A stretch of DNA of 64,000 nucleotides. It comes from Akkermansia sp. (lineage in GTDB: Bacteria > Verrucomicrobiota > Verrucomicrobiia > Verrucomicrobiales > Akkermansiaceae). Both the position numbers and the translations under genes were made by a program. The notes beneath the pieces are model-generated. The model did not search any database, had not been told where the DNA came from, and saw nothing but the letters and a program-made list of their open reading frames with translations. Location: the NCBI GenBank assembly GCA_030536145.1, contig JAUNQN010000002.1, positions 25,778-89,777 of the forward strand. Direction: 5' to 3'. Of this stretch, positions 35,913 through 44,622 are shown one piece after another; within the stretch, counting starts at the first letter, position 1, and each line of letters starts with the position of its first letter.

Positions 35913-37166
35913 TTAGGCCTCCGGGGAGGCAAGCACCTTGCGCAGGCGGGCAAAGCGGGGCAGGGCCTGCACGGTCTTCATGCCAGTGTCACCCTGGATA
36001 AGGGGCAGGGCGTAGTCGATGAAGGCCATCTCGATGCCGTTGCCGGCAGCGTTGATCCACTCGCGGGGAACCTTGCGCTCAAAGTTGGCCACGCTCTCCA
36101 GGGGCAGGAGCTTGGTGTTGCACACATACTGCCCGTACAGGGTGTTGCGCTCAAAGGCAACCATCTTGTCGGTGTCGCCCTCGATGGCGGCGGTCACAGC
36201 CGTCTTGCCGGCCAGGTAGGCCTCCATGGCATCCGTGGTGGAGGCCAGGTGGGTGGCGCAGCGCTGCAGCAGGGAGGGCTCGATGGCGCGGACCTTGGCG
36301 GACTTGATGCGCTCGCGCACCACCTCGGCCAGCTTGTTGGCCAGGCCGCCCAGCTGGGCGTGGCCGAAGCCGTCGTTGCCGTTGGTCTTGGCCTCGGAGA
36401 TGAACTTGCCGTCCTTGTCGTGGATGCCCTCGGACACCACCACCATGCACTTGCTGGTGGCGTTGTAGATGCGCTCCACGTCATCCAGGAAGGCGTCCAT
36501 GTCGAAGTCCACCTCCGGGAGGTAGATCAGGTCCGGACCCTCACCGGCGTAGTTGGCCAGGGCGGCGGCGGCGGTGAGCCAGCCGGCGTGGCGGCCCATC
36601 ACCTCGATGATGGTGACCATGCCGGTGTCGTAGCAGCTGGCGTCATGCTTCACCTCCATGCAGGAGGTGGCGATGTACTTGGCGGCAGAGGCGTAGCCGG
36701 GGCAGTGGTCGGTGCCGAAAAGGTCGTTGTCGATGGTCTTGGGAATGCCCATCACGCGGCACTCGTAGCCGCTCTTCTGCATGAACTTGGAAATCTTGTT
36801 GCAGGTGTCCATGGAGTCGTTGCCGCCGTTGTAGAAGAAGTAGCGGACATCGAACTTCTTGAAGGTCTCCAGAATCTTCTCGTAATCGGTGGGGTCCACA
36901 TCGGGGTCCTTCATCTTGTAGCGGCAGGTGCCCAGGGCGGAGGAGGGGGTGAACTTGAGCAGCTCCAGCTCCACGGGGTCTTCCATGCTCATATCATAGA
37001 GCTGCTGGTTGAGTACGCCGGTGATGCCGTGGGCGGCACCGAAGACGCGGGTAATCTGGGGAGCGTTGAGGGCGGTCTGGATAGCGCCCAGGATGCTGGC
37101 GTTGATCACGGCGGTGGGGCCGCCGGACTGGCCGATGATACATGCACCTTTGAGTTCTTTGTTCAT
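35913..37166 (-). CDS. pfp: Pyrophosphate-type 6-phosphofructokinase
   Basis: 417 residues. It phosphorylates fructose 6-phosphate reversibly. The phosphoryl-donor signature is GGNDS, where ATP enzymes have GGDGS, and the catalytic loop reads PKTIDND, with the Lys typical of pyrophosphate-dependent enzymes. MGRHAGWL and the YLPE motif are conserved. The family call is firm; the donor is inferred from these residues. The promoter gives a leader of about 65 nt. It is convergent with the lipoprotein gene and divergent from the 37355 gene. Confidence 0.92.
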   Translation of the reverse strand: MNKELKGACIIGQSGGPTAVINASILGAIQTALNAPQITRVFGAAHGITGVLNQQLYDMSMEDPVELELLKFTPSSALGTCRYKMKDPDVDPTDYEKILETFKKFDVRYFFYNGGNDSMDTCNKISKFMQKSGYECRVMGIPKTIDNDLFGTDHCPGYASAAKYIATSCMEVKHDASCYDTGMVTIIEVMGRHAGWLTAAAALANYAGEGPDLIYLPEVDFDMDAFLDDVERIYNATSKCMVVVSEGIHDKDGKFISEAKTNGNDGFGHAQLGGLANKLAEVVRERIKSAKVRAIEPSLLQRCATHLASTTDAMEAYLAGKTAVTAAIEGDTDKMVAFERNTLYGQYVCNTKLLPLESVANFERKVPREWINAAGNGIEMAFIDYALPLIQGDTGMKTVQALPRFARLRKVLASPEA

Positions 37167-37240
37167 AATCGAGAAAACGAGAGATTGTTTTTTCCTTTCT
37201 GTTGCGCCGGTAGGGCAGGGGTGCCCGCTGCGCGCGGGCG

Positions 37241-37269
37241 ATTCTACCTGAAAAGCGGCCGCATGGCAA
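37241..37269 (-). promoter_or_regulatory. pfp promoter
   Basis: Minus strand TTGCCA (37269-37264), 17 nt, TAGAAT (37246-37241). Confidence 0.78.
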
Positions 37270-37319
37270 GCCCAAAATCTGCTATGTGCAGCGTTTTTGG
37301 CGCAGCGGTGAATGAAATG

Positions 37320-37348
37320 TTGACAACGCGCGACGGGTGGTGTTCAAT
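37320..37348 (+). promoter_or_regulatory. Lipoprotein promoter, leaderless geometry
   Basis: A perfect TTGACA (37320-37325), 17 nt, TTCAAT (37343-37348), 6 nt to ATG 37355. Confidence 0.75.
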
Positions 37349-37354
37349 GGGGGC

Positions 37355-37831
37355 ATGCGTATTTGCCTCTCCCTGCTTGGCCTGACCTGCCTGCTTGCCG
37401 CGTGCACCCAGGTGCGCACCACCCGTATCACGGATGTGACGGACCTGCCGCTCAAGACCACGGAGGTGCCGGACTGGAGCTGGGAGAAAAGCCCCCTGCG
37501 CGCCAATGCGCGCTATGCCATGTACCGCGCCCACACCGCCACCCAGAAAAAGGCTCGCCTGGGGGACTACTACTACCTGGACTGGTATGACGCGGAGCCG
37601 GACAAGCCCGTGCGCGTGGTCATGAGCTACACGCAGGCTGCCACCGGCTCCCGCGTGCTTACCCGCACCGTGGAGTACGCCCAGCCGCGCCCCAAGCCCG
37701 GCAAGCGCAGCAACCACTTCTTCTTTGACGGAGAGGACCGCGCCAAGGGCGGCGATATCATGACCTGGCGCATGGACCTGTACTGCGACGGCCGCCCGGT
37801 GGACCACCGCCAGTCCTACCTCTGGCAGTAA
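37355..37831 (+). CDS. Small lipoprotein of unknown function
   Basis: 158 residues. Short signal peptide with lipobox LLAAC (Cys17). The mature domain alternates charged and aromatic residues (GDYYYLDWYDAEPDKPVRVVMSY, SNHFFFDGEDRAKGGDIMTWRM), so it is probably a small beta-sandwich. No family recognised. ATG 37355 fits the promoter and signal; the in-frame GTG upstream lies in the -10 area. lepA follows, with its own promoter. Confidence 0.8.
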   Translation: MRICLSLLGLTCLLAACTQVRTTRITDVTDLPLKTTEVPDWSWEKSPLRANARYAMYRAHTATQKKARLGDYYYLDWYDAEPDKPVRVVMSYTQAATGSRVLTRTVEYAQPRPKPGKRSNHFFFDGEDRAKGGDIMTWRMDLYCDGRPVDHRQSYLWQ

Positions 37832-37857
37832 AGCGCGGGGAAATCCTGGGAATGTTC

Positions 37858-37886
37858 TTGACTTGCGGCCCGTTTGCCTGTATCCT
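37858..37886 (+). promoter_or_regulatory. lepA promoter
   Basis: TTGACT (37858-37863), 17 nt, TATCCT (37881-37886), 11 nt to ATG: a very short leader. Confidence 0.75.
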
Positions 37887-37897
37887 CCCCGCGCACT

Positions 37898-39703
37898 ATG
37901 GCTACGGATATCAGGCTCAAGCGTAATTTCTCCATCATCGCGCACATCGACCACGGCAAGACGACCCTCTCCGACCGCTTGCTGGAGTTCACCCATACCA
38001 TCGGTGAGCGTGACAAGCAGGACCAGCTGCTGGATGCCATGGACCTGGAGAGGGAGAAGGGCATCACCATCAAGTCCCACCCGGTCACCATGCGCTACAA
38101 GGCCAAGGACGGCCAGGTGTATGAGCTGAACCTGCTGGATACGCCCGGGCACGTGGATTTCTCCTATGAGGTATCCCGCTCCCTGGCCGCGTGCGACGGC
38201 GCCCTGCTGATTGTGGATGCCGCGCAGGGTGTGGAGGCCCAGACCCTGGCCAACATGCACCTGGCGCTGGACCAGCAGCTTGCCATCGTGCCCGTGGTGA
38301 ACAAGATTGACCTGCCCAGCGCCAACCTGCCCAGCGTGTACCACCAGCTGGAGGATGTGGTGTGCATTCCGCGGGAGGAGGCCATCCTCTGCTCCGCGAA
38401 GGCCGGCATCGGCATCGAGGAGGTGCTGGAGGCCGTGGTGACCCGCATGCCCGCCCCCAAGCCGGCGGAGGACGACCGCCTGCGCGCGCTGGTGTTCGAT
38501 TCCGTGTACGATGCCTACCGCGGCGTGGTCTCCTACGTGCGCCTGGTGAGCGGCACCGTCTCCCGCGGCATGAAGGTGAAACTCTTTGCCACGGATGACA
38601 CGTACGAGGTGAAGGAAGTGGGCATCTTTACCCCCAAGATGCAGGCCGTGGATTCCCTGGAGACGGGAGACGTGGGCTACATCATCGCCAACATGAAAAC
38701 GGCCGCCGATGTGAAGATTGGCGACACGTACACCAACCTGATGAACCCGTGCGACGAGCCGCTGCCCGGTTTCAAGGAAATCCGCCCCATGGTGTTCTCC
38801 GGCATCTACCCCGTGGATTCCGCGGACTATGAGGCACTGAAAGCCGCCATGGCCAAGCTGCAGATCAATGATGCGGCTTTCACCTACATGGGTGAGAGCT
38901 CCGTGGCGCTGGGATTCGGTTTCCGCTGCGGTTTCCTGGGCCTGCTCCACATGGAGATTATCCAGGAGCGCTTGCGCCGCGAGTTCAACATGGACGTGAT
39001 TTCCACCTATCCCTCCGTGATTTACGAGGTGACCAAGACCGACGGCACGGACCTGACGGTGGACAACCCCAGCATCCTGCCGGACCCGCAGGAAATCCAG
39101 GAAATCCGTGAGCCCATGGTGAAGGTGTTCATCATGATTCCCAGCACGTACATCGGGGATATCATGCGCATTGTCATGGAGAAGCGCGGAGAGGTCAACC
39201 ACACGGAAACCATCGACGACACCCGCGTGATGCTCACCTGCCGCATCCCCATGGCGGAAATCCTGGTGGATTTCAACGACAAGCTCAAGAGCACCACCCG
39301 CGGCTACGGCTCCATGGATTACGAGTACGACGGCTACCAGGCCGCCAAGCTGGTGAAGATGGACATGATGATTGCCGGAGAGCCGGTGGATGCCTTCTCC
39401 ATGATTGTGCACCGTGACCGCGCGGAATCCCAGGGCCGTGAGCTGGCGCAGAAGCTCAAGGAGGTGATACCCCGCCAGCTTTTCACCGTGGCCATCCAGG
39501 CCTGCATCGGCGGCAAGATTATTGCCCGTGAGAGCATTTCCCCCATGCGCAAGAACGTGACCGCCAAGTGCTACGGAGGCGACGTGACCCGCAAGCGCAA
39601 GCTGCTGGAGAAGCAGAAGGAGGGCAAGAAGCGCATGAAGGCCATCGGCAAGGTGAACATCCCGCAGGAGGCGTTCATCAACGTGCTCAAGAGCGGGGAT
39701 TGA
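37898..39703 (+). CDS. lepA: Elongation factor 4 (LepA)
   Basis: 601 residues, standard LepA. GTPase motifs: G1 in [11 protein letters not shown]3 DTPGHVD, G4 NKIDLP. The family-specific C-terminus ([23 protein letters not shown]) is intact. It acts on ribosomes during initiation or back-translocation. ATG 37898 opens into [17 protein letters not shown] and fits the promoter. Confidence 0.97.
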   Translation: MATDIRLKRNFSIIAHIDHGKTTLSDRLLEFTHTIGERDKQDQLLDAMDLEREKGITIKSHPVTMRYKAKDGQVYELNLLDTPGHVDFSYEVSRSLAACDGALLIVDAAQGVEAQTLANMHLALDQQLAIVPVVNKIDLPSANLPSVYHQLEDVVCIPREEAILCSAKAGIGIEEVLEAVVTRMPAPKPAEDDRLRALVFDSVYDAYRGVVSYVRLVSGTVSRGMKVKLFATDDTYEVKEVGIFTPKMQAVDSLETGDVGYIIANMKTAADVKIGDTYTNLMNPCDEPLPGFKEIRPMVFSGIYPVDSADYEALKAAMAKLQINDAAFTYMGESSVALGFGFRCGFLGLLHMEIIQERLRREFNMDVISTYPSVIYEVTKTDGTDLTVDNPSILPDPQEIQEIREPMVKVFIMIPSTYIGDIMRIVMEKRGEVNHTETIDDTRVMLTCRIPMAEILVDFNDKLKSTTRGYGSMDYEYDGYQAAKLVKMDMMIAGEPVDAFSMIVHRDRAESQGRELAQKLKEVIPRQLFTVAIQACIGGKIIARESISPMRKNVTAKCYGGDVTRKRKLLEKQKEGKKRMKAIGKVNIPQEAFINVLKSGD

Positions 39704-39728
39704 TTCCCCTGCACAGGACTTTTCCACA

Positions 39729-39760
39729 GGGGGCGCGGCCGCAGCGGCTGCGCCCCTTTT
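39729..39760 (+). terminator. lepA terminator
   Basis: GGGGCGC/GCGCCCC outer stem (39730-39736 with 39750-39756) with an inner GC-rich stem, then TTTT. Confidence 0.8.
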
Positions 39761-39792
39761 GCGTCATCACGCGCGCGCAGGGCACTATGCGC

Positions 39793-39820
39793 TTGCATGC
39801 GCGGGGAAAAAGCCTATAAT
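39793..39820 (+). promoter_or_regulatory. Malic enzyme promoter
   Basis: TTGCAT (39793-39798), 16 nt, TATAAT (39815-39820). The leader is about 20 nt. Confidence 0.82.
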
Positions 39821-39848
39821 TCCCGCCGAACATTCCGCGTATAGAAAA

Positions 39849-41165
39849 ATGAGTACGAATCTGGAAGAAAAAGCATTGCAATACCATGAGACCCCGCGCC
39901 CCGGCAAGCTGGAGGTGCTGCCCTGCAAGTCCTGCTTCACCATAGACGACCTTACCGTGGCCTATTCCCCCGGCGTGGCTGTTCCCTGCCTGGAGATTGA
40001 GAAGGACAAGGCCAATTCCGCCCGCTATACCAACCGCAGCAACCTGGTGGGTGTCATCAGCAACGGTACCGCCGTGCTCGGCCTGGGCAACATCGGCGCG
40101 TATGCCTCCAAGCCCGTGATGGAGGGCAAGGGCCTGCTGTTCAAGATTTATGCAGACGTGGACGTGTTCGACATCGAGCTGGACATCTCCAAGCCGGAAA
40201 CCCTTATCGAGGTCATCAAGACCATGGAACCCACCTTCGGCGCCATCAACCTGGAGGATATCAAGGCCCCGGAATGTTTCTACGTGGAGCAGCGCCTGCG
40301 TGAGGAAATGAACATCCCCGTGTTCCATGACGACCAGCACGGCACCGCCGTGATTACCGGCGCCGCCCTGCTGAACGCCGCCCACCTGACCGGCCGCATG
40401 CTGCAGGACATGAAGTGCGTGGTGAGCGGCGCCGGTGCCGCCGGCATTGCTTGCGCCAAATTCTACATGGCCCTGGGTGTGCGCCGTGAGAATATCTACA
40501 TGTTTGATTCCAAGGGTCTTATCCATGTGGGCCGCCTGGACCTGCACCCCACCAAGGCCATGTTTGCCCAGAGCGAGGACTGCACCATGGAGGTGGCCTT
40601 GCAGGGCGCGGATATCTTCCTGGGCCTTTCCAAGAAGGGCCTGCTCAAGCAGGATATGGTGCGCAGCATGGCTCCCAATCCCATCATCTTTGCCTGTGCC
40701 AACCCGGACCCGGAAATCACCTACACGGAGGCCAAGGAGGCCCGCCCGGACTGCATCATGGGTTCCGGCCGCAGCGATTGGCCCAACCAGGTCAACAACG
40801 TGAGCTGCTTCCCGTACATCTTCCGCGCCGCGCTGGATATGCAGGCCACCACCATCAATGAGGCCATGAAGATTGCCGCCGCCCGCGCCTTGGCAGACCT
40901 GGCCCGCGAATCCGTGCCCGCAGAGGTGGTGCAGGCCAACGGCGGCGTGCCCCTGGAGTTCGGCCTGGACTACATCATCCCCAAGCCCTTCGACCCGCGC
41001 ATGATCGAGTACCTGTGCCCCGCCATTGCAGAGGCCGCCGTAATCTCCGGCGTGGCCCGCCGCCCCATGCCGGACAAGGCAGAATACATTGCCCACCTCA
41101 AGCAGCGCGTGGAGTCCGTGCACCAGCGCACCCACGCCCTGGTGGACAGCTACAAGGCCAACTGA
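39849..41165 (+). CDS. NAD(P)-dependent malic enzyme (short form)
   Basis: 438 residues. It decarboxylates malate to pyruvate. The [24 protein letters not shown]-like, [12 protein letters not shown] and [12 protein letters not shown] (nucleotide-binding) blocks are typical. The phosphotransacetylase-like C-terminal domain of long MaeB enzymes is absent. Cofactor choice cannot be read. It is flanked by a good promoter and terminator, so it is monocistronic. Confidence 0.94.
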   Translation: MSTNLEEKALQYHETPRPGKLEVLPCKSCFTIDDLTVAYSPGVAVPCLEIEKDKANSARYTNRSNLVGVISNGTAVLGLGNIGAYASKPVMEGKGLLFKIYADVDVFDIELDISKPETLIEVIKTMEPTFGAINLEDIKAPECFYVEQRLREEMNIPVFHDDQHGTAVITGAALLNAAHLTGRMLQDMKCVVSGAGAAGIACAKFYMALGVRRENIYMFDSKGLIHVGRLDLHPTKAMFAQSEDCTMEVALQGADIFLGLSKKGLLKQDMVRSMAPNPIIFACANPDPEITYTEAKEARPDCIMGSGRSDWPNQVNNVSCFPYIFRAALDMQATTINEAMKIAAARALADLARESVPAEVVQANGGVPLEFGLDYIIPKPFDPRMIEYLCPAIAEAAVISGVARRPMPDKAEYIAHLKQRVESVHQRTHALVDSYKAN

Positions 41166-41194
41166 TTCGCCACGCGCTCTCGGTAAATGCCAAA

Positions 41195-41228
41195 AATCCC
41201 CGCACCTGGCCAGTGCGGGGATTTTTTT
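41195..41228 (+). terminator. Terminator after the malic enzyme gene
   Basis: AATCCCCGCAC (41195-41205) / GTGCGGGGATT (41213-41223), then a T7 tract. The same stem core is found after secY. Confidence 0.92.
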
Positions 41229-41249
41229 GTCTCTTGATAGGGAAGGGGG

Positions 41250-41663
41250 TTACTTGAGATACTTGGACATGGATTCCTCCACGGCCTTTTCCACCTCCTT
41301 CTGGCCCTCCGGGCCATGCAGGTACTCCAGGAACTCCGTGTCGCTCATCTCCGGGTGGTTGGCGCGCACGGACGTCTGGATCTCGTTCAGGGAACTGCCG
41401 ATAAAGACACCGTACGCCACGCCGGCGGCGAGAATCAGGCCGCTGATGGCCAGGCCGATGATGCTCAGGAGCTTGCCGGTGCTCTTGGCGGGATAGGTGC
41501 AAAGGCCGATGATGCCAAGGATCAGGCCCACGGGCAGGCAGAATACGGAGCAAACGATGGACAGGATACCCAGGACAACGCCGGACTGTTTCTGCGGGGC
41601 GGGAACGGCGGCGGGAACGGCAGCCGTGGCGTTTTCAGGAATGGGGGGCAATTCTTCAGACAT
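41250..41663 (-). CDS. DUF4190-like small membrane protein
   Basis: 137 residues. A Pro/Ala-rich cytoplasmic N-terminus is followed by two hydrophobic segments sharing the pattern LGIIG-x4-YPA-x-S-x-G-x3-SIIGL with the 42223-42447 protein, so the two are paralogues. A soluble, acidic tail of about 55 residues follows (MSDTEFLEYLHGPEGQKEVEKAVEES). Similar proteins occur beside DUF2752 genes in other phyla. Function unknown. It has its own promoter and stands next to its DUF2752 partner. Confidence 0.8.
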   Translation of the reverse strand: MSEELPPIPENATAAVPAAVPAPQKQSGVVLGILSIVCSVFCLPVGLILGIIGLCTYPAKSTGKLLSIIGLAISGLILAAGVAYGVFIGSSLNEIQTSVRANHPEMSDTEFLEYLHGPEGQKEVEKAVEESMSKYLK

Positions 41664-41693
41664 GGTTCTTGTGTTTCAATGGTTGGTGCGCCC

Positions 41694-41722
41694 ATTCTAC
41701 GCTACGCCGCAGGGCTGGTCAA
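41694..41722 (-). promoter_or_regulatory. Promoter of the 137-aa membrane protein gene
   Basis: Minus strand TTGACC (41722-41717), 17 nt, TAGAAT (41699-41694). Confidence 0.78.
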
Positions 41723-41778
41723 GCGCAAAAGGCGCGGCAGCTCCCGGCTGTGCGCGAACTGTTAGGATTGCCGCCGGT

Positions 41779-42144
41779 TCAGGGGCGCAGGCAATCGAAG
41801 GCGGGCAGGGGGATGTTCCTCAGCACCATGTAGAGCAGCAGCACCCCCATGCCGACGTACAGCATGGCGTTGAACCGCTGGGGGTGGCGGATGAAGCACA
41901 GGGCCGGCAGCCAGGCCAGGCTGGGCAGCAGCAGCAGGTTGCACTGCAGCGAGTACGCCCATTCTCCGCGCATGAGTGCGTATACCGCCCGCGTGCTGCC
42001 GCAGCCGTAGCACAGCAGCCCCGTGTGCTCATGCAGCAGGCACTTGGGCAGCCACGGCGTATGCACGTCTGTGCAGAGGGCCACCAGTATAACCAGCAGG
42101 ACCAGGCCGCAAAGGATGGATGCAGGGTGGAACAGGTTTCTCAT
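41779..42144 (-). CDS. DUF2752 membrane protein
   Basis: 121 residues. The family motif CLLHEHTGLLCYGCGSTRAVYALMRGEW is present, with its paired Cys (C-Y-G-C) and the Arg of 'GCGSTRA'. Two to three membrane helices. Biochemical role unknown. ATG at 42144 was chosen since the helix starts soon after; the longer frame would run through a strong hairpin. It lies between two paralogous DUF4190-like genes. Confidence 0.85.
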   Translation of the reverse strand: MRNLFHPASILCGLVLLVILVALCTDVHTPWLPKCLLHEHTGLLCYGCGSTRAVYALMRGEWAYSLQCNLLLLPSLAWLPALCFIRHPQRFNAMLYVGMGVLLLYMVLRNIPLPAFDCLRP

Positions 42145-42156
42145 GTCAGAACCAAA

Positions 42157-42193
42157 ATACCGGCACTGCGCCCGGGCGGGGCGGTGCCGGTAT
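42157..42193 (-). terminator. Hairpin just upstream of the DUF2752 gene
   Basis: ATACCGGCAC (42157-42166) / GTGCCGGTAT (42184-42193), with TTTT on the minus strand after it. It ends 12 nt before the DUF2752 start, so it either terminates the preceding gene or tunes read-through. Confidence 0.7.
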
Positions 42194-42222
42194 GGTAGGG
42201 AACGTGCGGTGGAATCCCGCAA

Positions 42223-42447
42223 TTACAGGAGTTGCAGCATAATGGAGCCGACAACGCCGATGGCACCCAGCACGAGACCGATGATGCTCATGGTGCGCCC
42301 GGAGGAACCGGCGGGGTACTTGTTGATGCCGATAATGCCGAGAACCACGCCGACAATGCCGCAAAAGAGGCCGGTAATCAGGGCCCAGATGGCCAAGGCA
42401 TTGGACTGGGGCTGCTGGGGCTGCTGCTGAATCTGTTCGTTTTCCAT
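42223..42447 (-). CDS. DUF4190-like mini membrane protein (paralogue)
   Basis: 74 residues. A Gln-rich N-terminus (QIQQQPQQPQ) and two hydrophobic helices carrying LGIIG-x4-YPA-x-S-x-G-x3-SIIGL, like the 137-residue protein downstream. It lacks that protein's C-terminal tail. The gene has a promoter 42 nt upstream and a terminator-like hairpin after it. Confidence 0.8.
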   Translation of the reverse strand: MENEQIQQQPQQPQSNALAIWALITGLFCGIVGVVLGIIGINKYPAGSSGRTMSIIGLVLGAIGVVGSIMLQLL

Positions 42448-42495
42448 AAAAATACAGGTTATTGAGTTTTATCGGACAAAAAAGAGTCCACCGCC

Positions 42496-42524
42496 ATGAT
42501 AGCACGGATTCGGATACTGTACAA
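42496..42524 (-). promoter_or_regulatory. Promoter of the mini membrane protein gene
   Basis: Minus strand TTGTAC (42524-42519), 17 nt, TATCAT (42501-42496); leader about 42 nt. Confidence 0.72.
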
Positions 42525-42578
42525 TCCCAAATTGCCTCAGGCTCGCGTTTGTGAAAAAATACCCTAATGCAGGCGCGT

Positions 42579-43847
42579 TCAGTCCTCTCCCTTGTCCGTG
42601 TAGATGAACAGTGCAATGGCGGCGCTGGAGACGGCCAGGATGGCGCACTGCCACTGGGGGAGGATTCCGGCGCTCTTCATGGCTCCCTGGATGACCACGG
42701 CCAGCATGCCCACAAAGCAGTCCATCAGGTTTCCGGCGGCAATGACATCGCCGCGCTTGTCGTCGTCCGCGCGGTCTTGCAGGCGGGCGTTCAGGGGCAC
42801 CAGGTAGCCGGAGGCCGTGAACCCGGTGAAGGTGAGTGCCAGGTAGAACACGGGGGTGCCGTAATCCACCAGTGCCATGGCGGTGCAGCCTGCCACCATG
42901 CCCATGCCGCCCGCGTGCGCCACCCACATGCGGATTTTGGAGGCGCAGATGATGGAGGCCGCCAGGCCGCCCAGGATGGCGCCGCCGCTCAGCCAGGCAA
43001 AGAGCACGGCGGAATCCTTCTGCTGGCCCAGCACCTGCATGAAGTCGGCGGTGCTTTCCACGGGGTTGGCCTCTGCCGCCATTTGCAGCACAATGAGCAT
43101 CATGATGCCCGCTATGAACCAGAAGTAGGAGACGCCGATGGCGCTGTTGCGCAGCACGCGCGTGCCCCACAGCATGCGCAGCTGGGTGAAGTGCTGCCAG
43201 AGCAGGCTCCACTGGAAGGGGCGCGTGCCCTGCGGCTTGAAGCGCGGCATCCACAGCCCCAGCAGGAATACCAGCACGGCGCCTGCGGTGCATACCGCGC
43301 AGGGCAGGGCGGCGGCCTCCCACCCGTGGGAGGGACCCCACTCCCGCAGCAGCATGTACACCACGGAGAGCGCGCCGATCTGCCCGCCCAGCAGCGCCAG
43401 CATGGAGGTGATTTCCAGTATGCCGCTGGCAAAGCCGATGTTTTCCGAACCCACGATGTCCTTTACCAGCCCCTTCTTGGCAGGGCTGAAGAACATGGCC
43501 TGGATGCAGAAGCCCGTGAAGCAGCCCAGCGCCAGCCACAGGTTGTGCAGGTACAGGCCTGCGGTCATGCCCGCCAGCACCACCACCTGCAGCAGCACCA
43601 TGTACTGCAGCAGGCGCGTCTTGCAGTAGCGGTCCGCCAGCCACCCGCCCAGGGGGGAAAAGAGCACGAAGGGCAGCACCACCAGGATGGAGAGCGGGTA
43701 CTGCAGCTCCTGCGCCATCCATATTCCCAGCGCTATCAGCAGGAACTGCACCCCTTTCTCATTCAGGGAATTCATGCACTGGATCACCACCAGGCTCCAG
43801 AAAGCCCCCCATGGTGATTTGTTATGAGTCTGCTCCAAATCGGCCAT
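42579..43847 (-). CDS. MFS transporter, LplT-like
   Basis: 422 residues from the ATG at 43847, with about 12 helices. The NSLNEKGVQFLLIALG start and the FFSPAKKGLVKDIVG loop resemble LplT (lysophospholipid flippase) and related carriers. No acyltransferase domain is fused. Two earlier in-frame ATGs (43859, 43856) lie on the -10 box itself, so the 43847 start is preferred. Substrate is an inference. Confidence 0.85.
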   Translation of the reverse strand: MADLEQTHNKSPWGAFWSLVVIQCMNSLNEKGVQFLLIALGIWMAQELQYPLSILVVLPFVLFSPLGGWLADRYCKTRLLQYMVLLQVVVLAGMTAGLYLHNLWLALGCFTGFCIQAMFFSPAKKGLVKDIVGSENIGFASGILEITSMLALLGGQIGALSVVYMLLREWGPSHGWEAAALPCAVCTAGAVLVFLLGLWMPRFKPQGTRPFQWSLLWQHFTQLRMLWGTRVLRNSAIGVSYFWFIAGIMMLIVLQMAAEANPVESTADFMQVLGQQKDSAVLFAWLSGGAILGGLAASIICASKIRMWVAHAGGMGMVAGCTAMALVDYGTPVFYLALTFTGFTASGYLVPLNARLQDRADDDKRGDVIAAGNLMDCFVGMLAVVIQGAMKSAGILPQWQCAILAVSSAAIALFIYTDKGED

Positions 43848-43854
43848 GCCTGCC

Positions 43855-43883
43855 ATCATACCCTACTCACCCTGCCGTGAAAA
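43855..43883 (-). promoter_or_regulatory. MFS promoter, leaderless geometry
   Basis: Minus strand TTTTCA (43883-43878), 17 nt, TATGAT (43860-43855), 7 nt to ATG 43847. The -35 is modest. Confidence 0.62.
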
Positions 43884-43907
43884 GCCAAAAGCGCGGCACG
43901 CACGGGC

Positions 43908-43937
43908 AAAAAAAGCGCGCCCCGCTTGGGGCGCGCT
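43908..43937 (-). terminator. Terminator of the trxB-Sel1 transcript
   Basis: A 10-bp stem AGCGCGCCCC (43914-43923) / GGGGCGCGCT (43928-43937), followed on the minus strand by a T-tract. Confidence 0.92.
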
Positions 43938-43960
43938 GAAAGGGGGGATGCGGGGGAGGG

Positions 43961-44593
43961 TTAGTTCCAGCCCTGGTCCTGCATGAAGAGGGCGGCGTTC
44001 TTGTGGCCGCCGGCAGCGGCCTTGCTCACCCACATGCGGGCGGTTTCTGCGTTCTGCGGCACGCCTGTGCCGTGGAAGTAGCAGCGGCCCAGGTTGTACA
44101 TGCCGTTGGTGTTGCCGCCCTTGGCTGCGGCCTGGAAATACTGGGCGGCCTTGGCTTCGTCCTGTGCCACGCCCTCGCCGTTCTGGTAGCAGAGCCCCAC
44201 GTTGTTCTGGGCCTTGGCGTTGCCCTGTTCAGCGGAGCGGTTGTACCAGTAGAAGGCGGTCTGGAGGTTGCGGGGCACGCCGGCGCCGTCCAGGTAGCAG
44301 CCGCCCAGGTTGTTCTGGGCATCGGCGTTGCCGTTCTCTGCGGCCTTGGCGTACCACTGGGCGGCCTTGGCGGTGTCCTGGGGCACGCCGTGGCCAAAGT
44401 CGCAGCACTTGGCAAGCATGAGCTGGGATTCTGCGTTGCCGGCCTGGGCCTCCTTCAGGAACAGGGGGATGGCCTGTGCGTACTGGCCTGCGTTGTACAG
44501 GGCCTGGGCTTCCCGCACGGCGGCGGACTGGGTGGTGCAGGATGCCAGCAGGCCGGCGGCGGCCATGGAGAGGATGATGGCGTATGTTTTCAT
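43961..44593 (-). CDS. Sel1-repeat lipoprotein
   Basis: 210 residues. The signal peptide ends at GLLASC (Cys19). Four Sel1 units of about 36 residues follow (AQAGNAESQLMLAKCCDFGHG, AENGNADAQNNLGGCYLDGAG, AEQGNAKAQNNVGLCYQNGEG, AKGGNTNGMYNLGRCYFHGTG), unusual in carrying a Cys at the same place in each. It starts 29 nt after trxB in the same transcript. With its regular Cys and thioredoxin-reductase neighbour, a redox link is conceivable (speculation). Confidence 0.9.
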   Translation of the reverse strand: MKTYAIILSMAAAGLLASCTTQSAAVREAQALYNAGQYAQAIPLFLKEAQAGNAESQLMLAKCCDFGHGVPQDTAKAAQWYAKAAENGNADAQNNLGGCYLDGAGVPRNLQTAFYWYNRSAEQGNAKAQNNVGLCYQNGEGVAQDEAKAAQYFQAAAKGGNTNGMYNLGRCYFHGTGVPQNAETARMWVSKAAAGGHKNAALFMQDQGWN

Positions 44594-44622
44594 AGTGCGG
44601 TGTTGTGTGGGGAAAGGAGGGG

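Noticed and set aside
37244-39727. An 827-codon minus-strand frame antisense to lepA
   Set aside because: Same effect. Its translation has no recognisable motif and lepA is certain.
43848-43859. Upstream ATGs of the LplT-like carrier (43859, 43856)
   Set aside because: They overlap the TATGAT -10 box, so they would not be in the mRNA; 43847 fits better.
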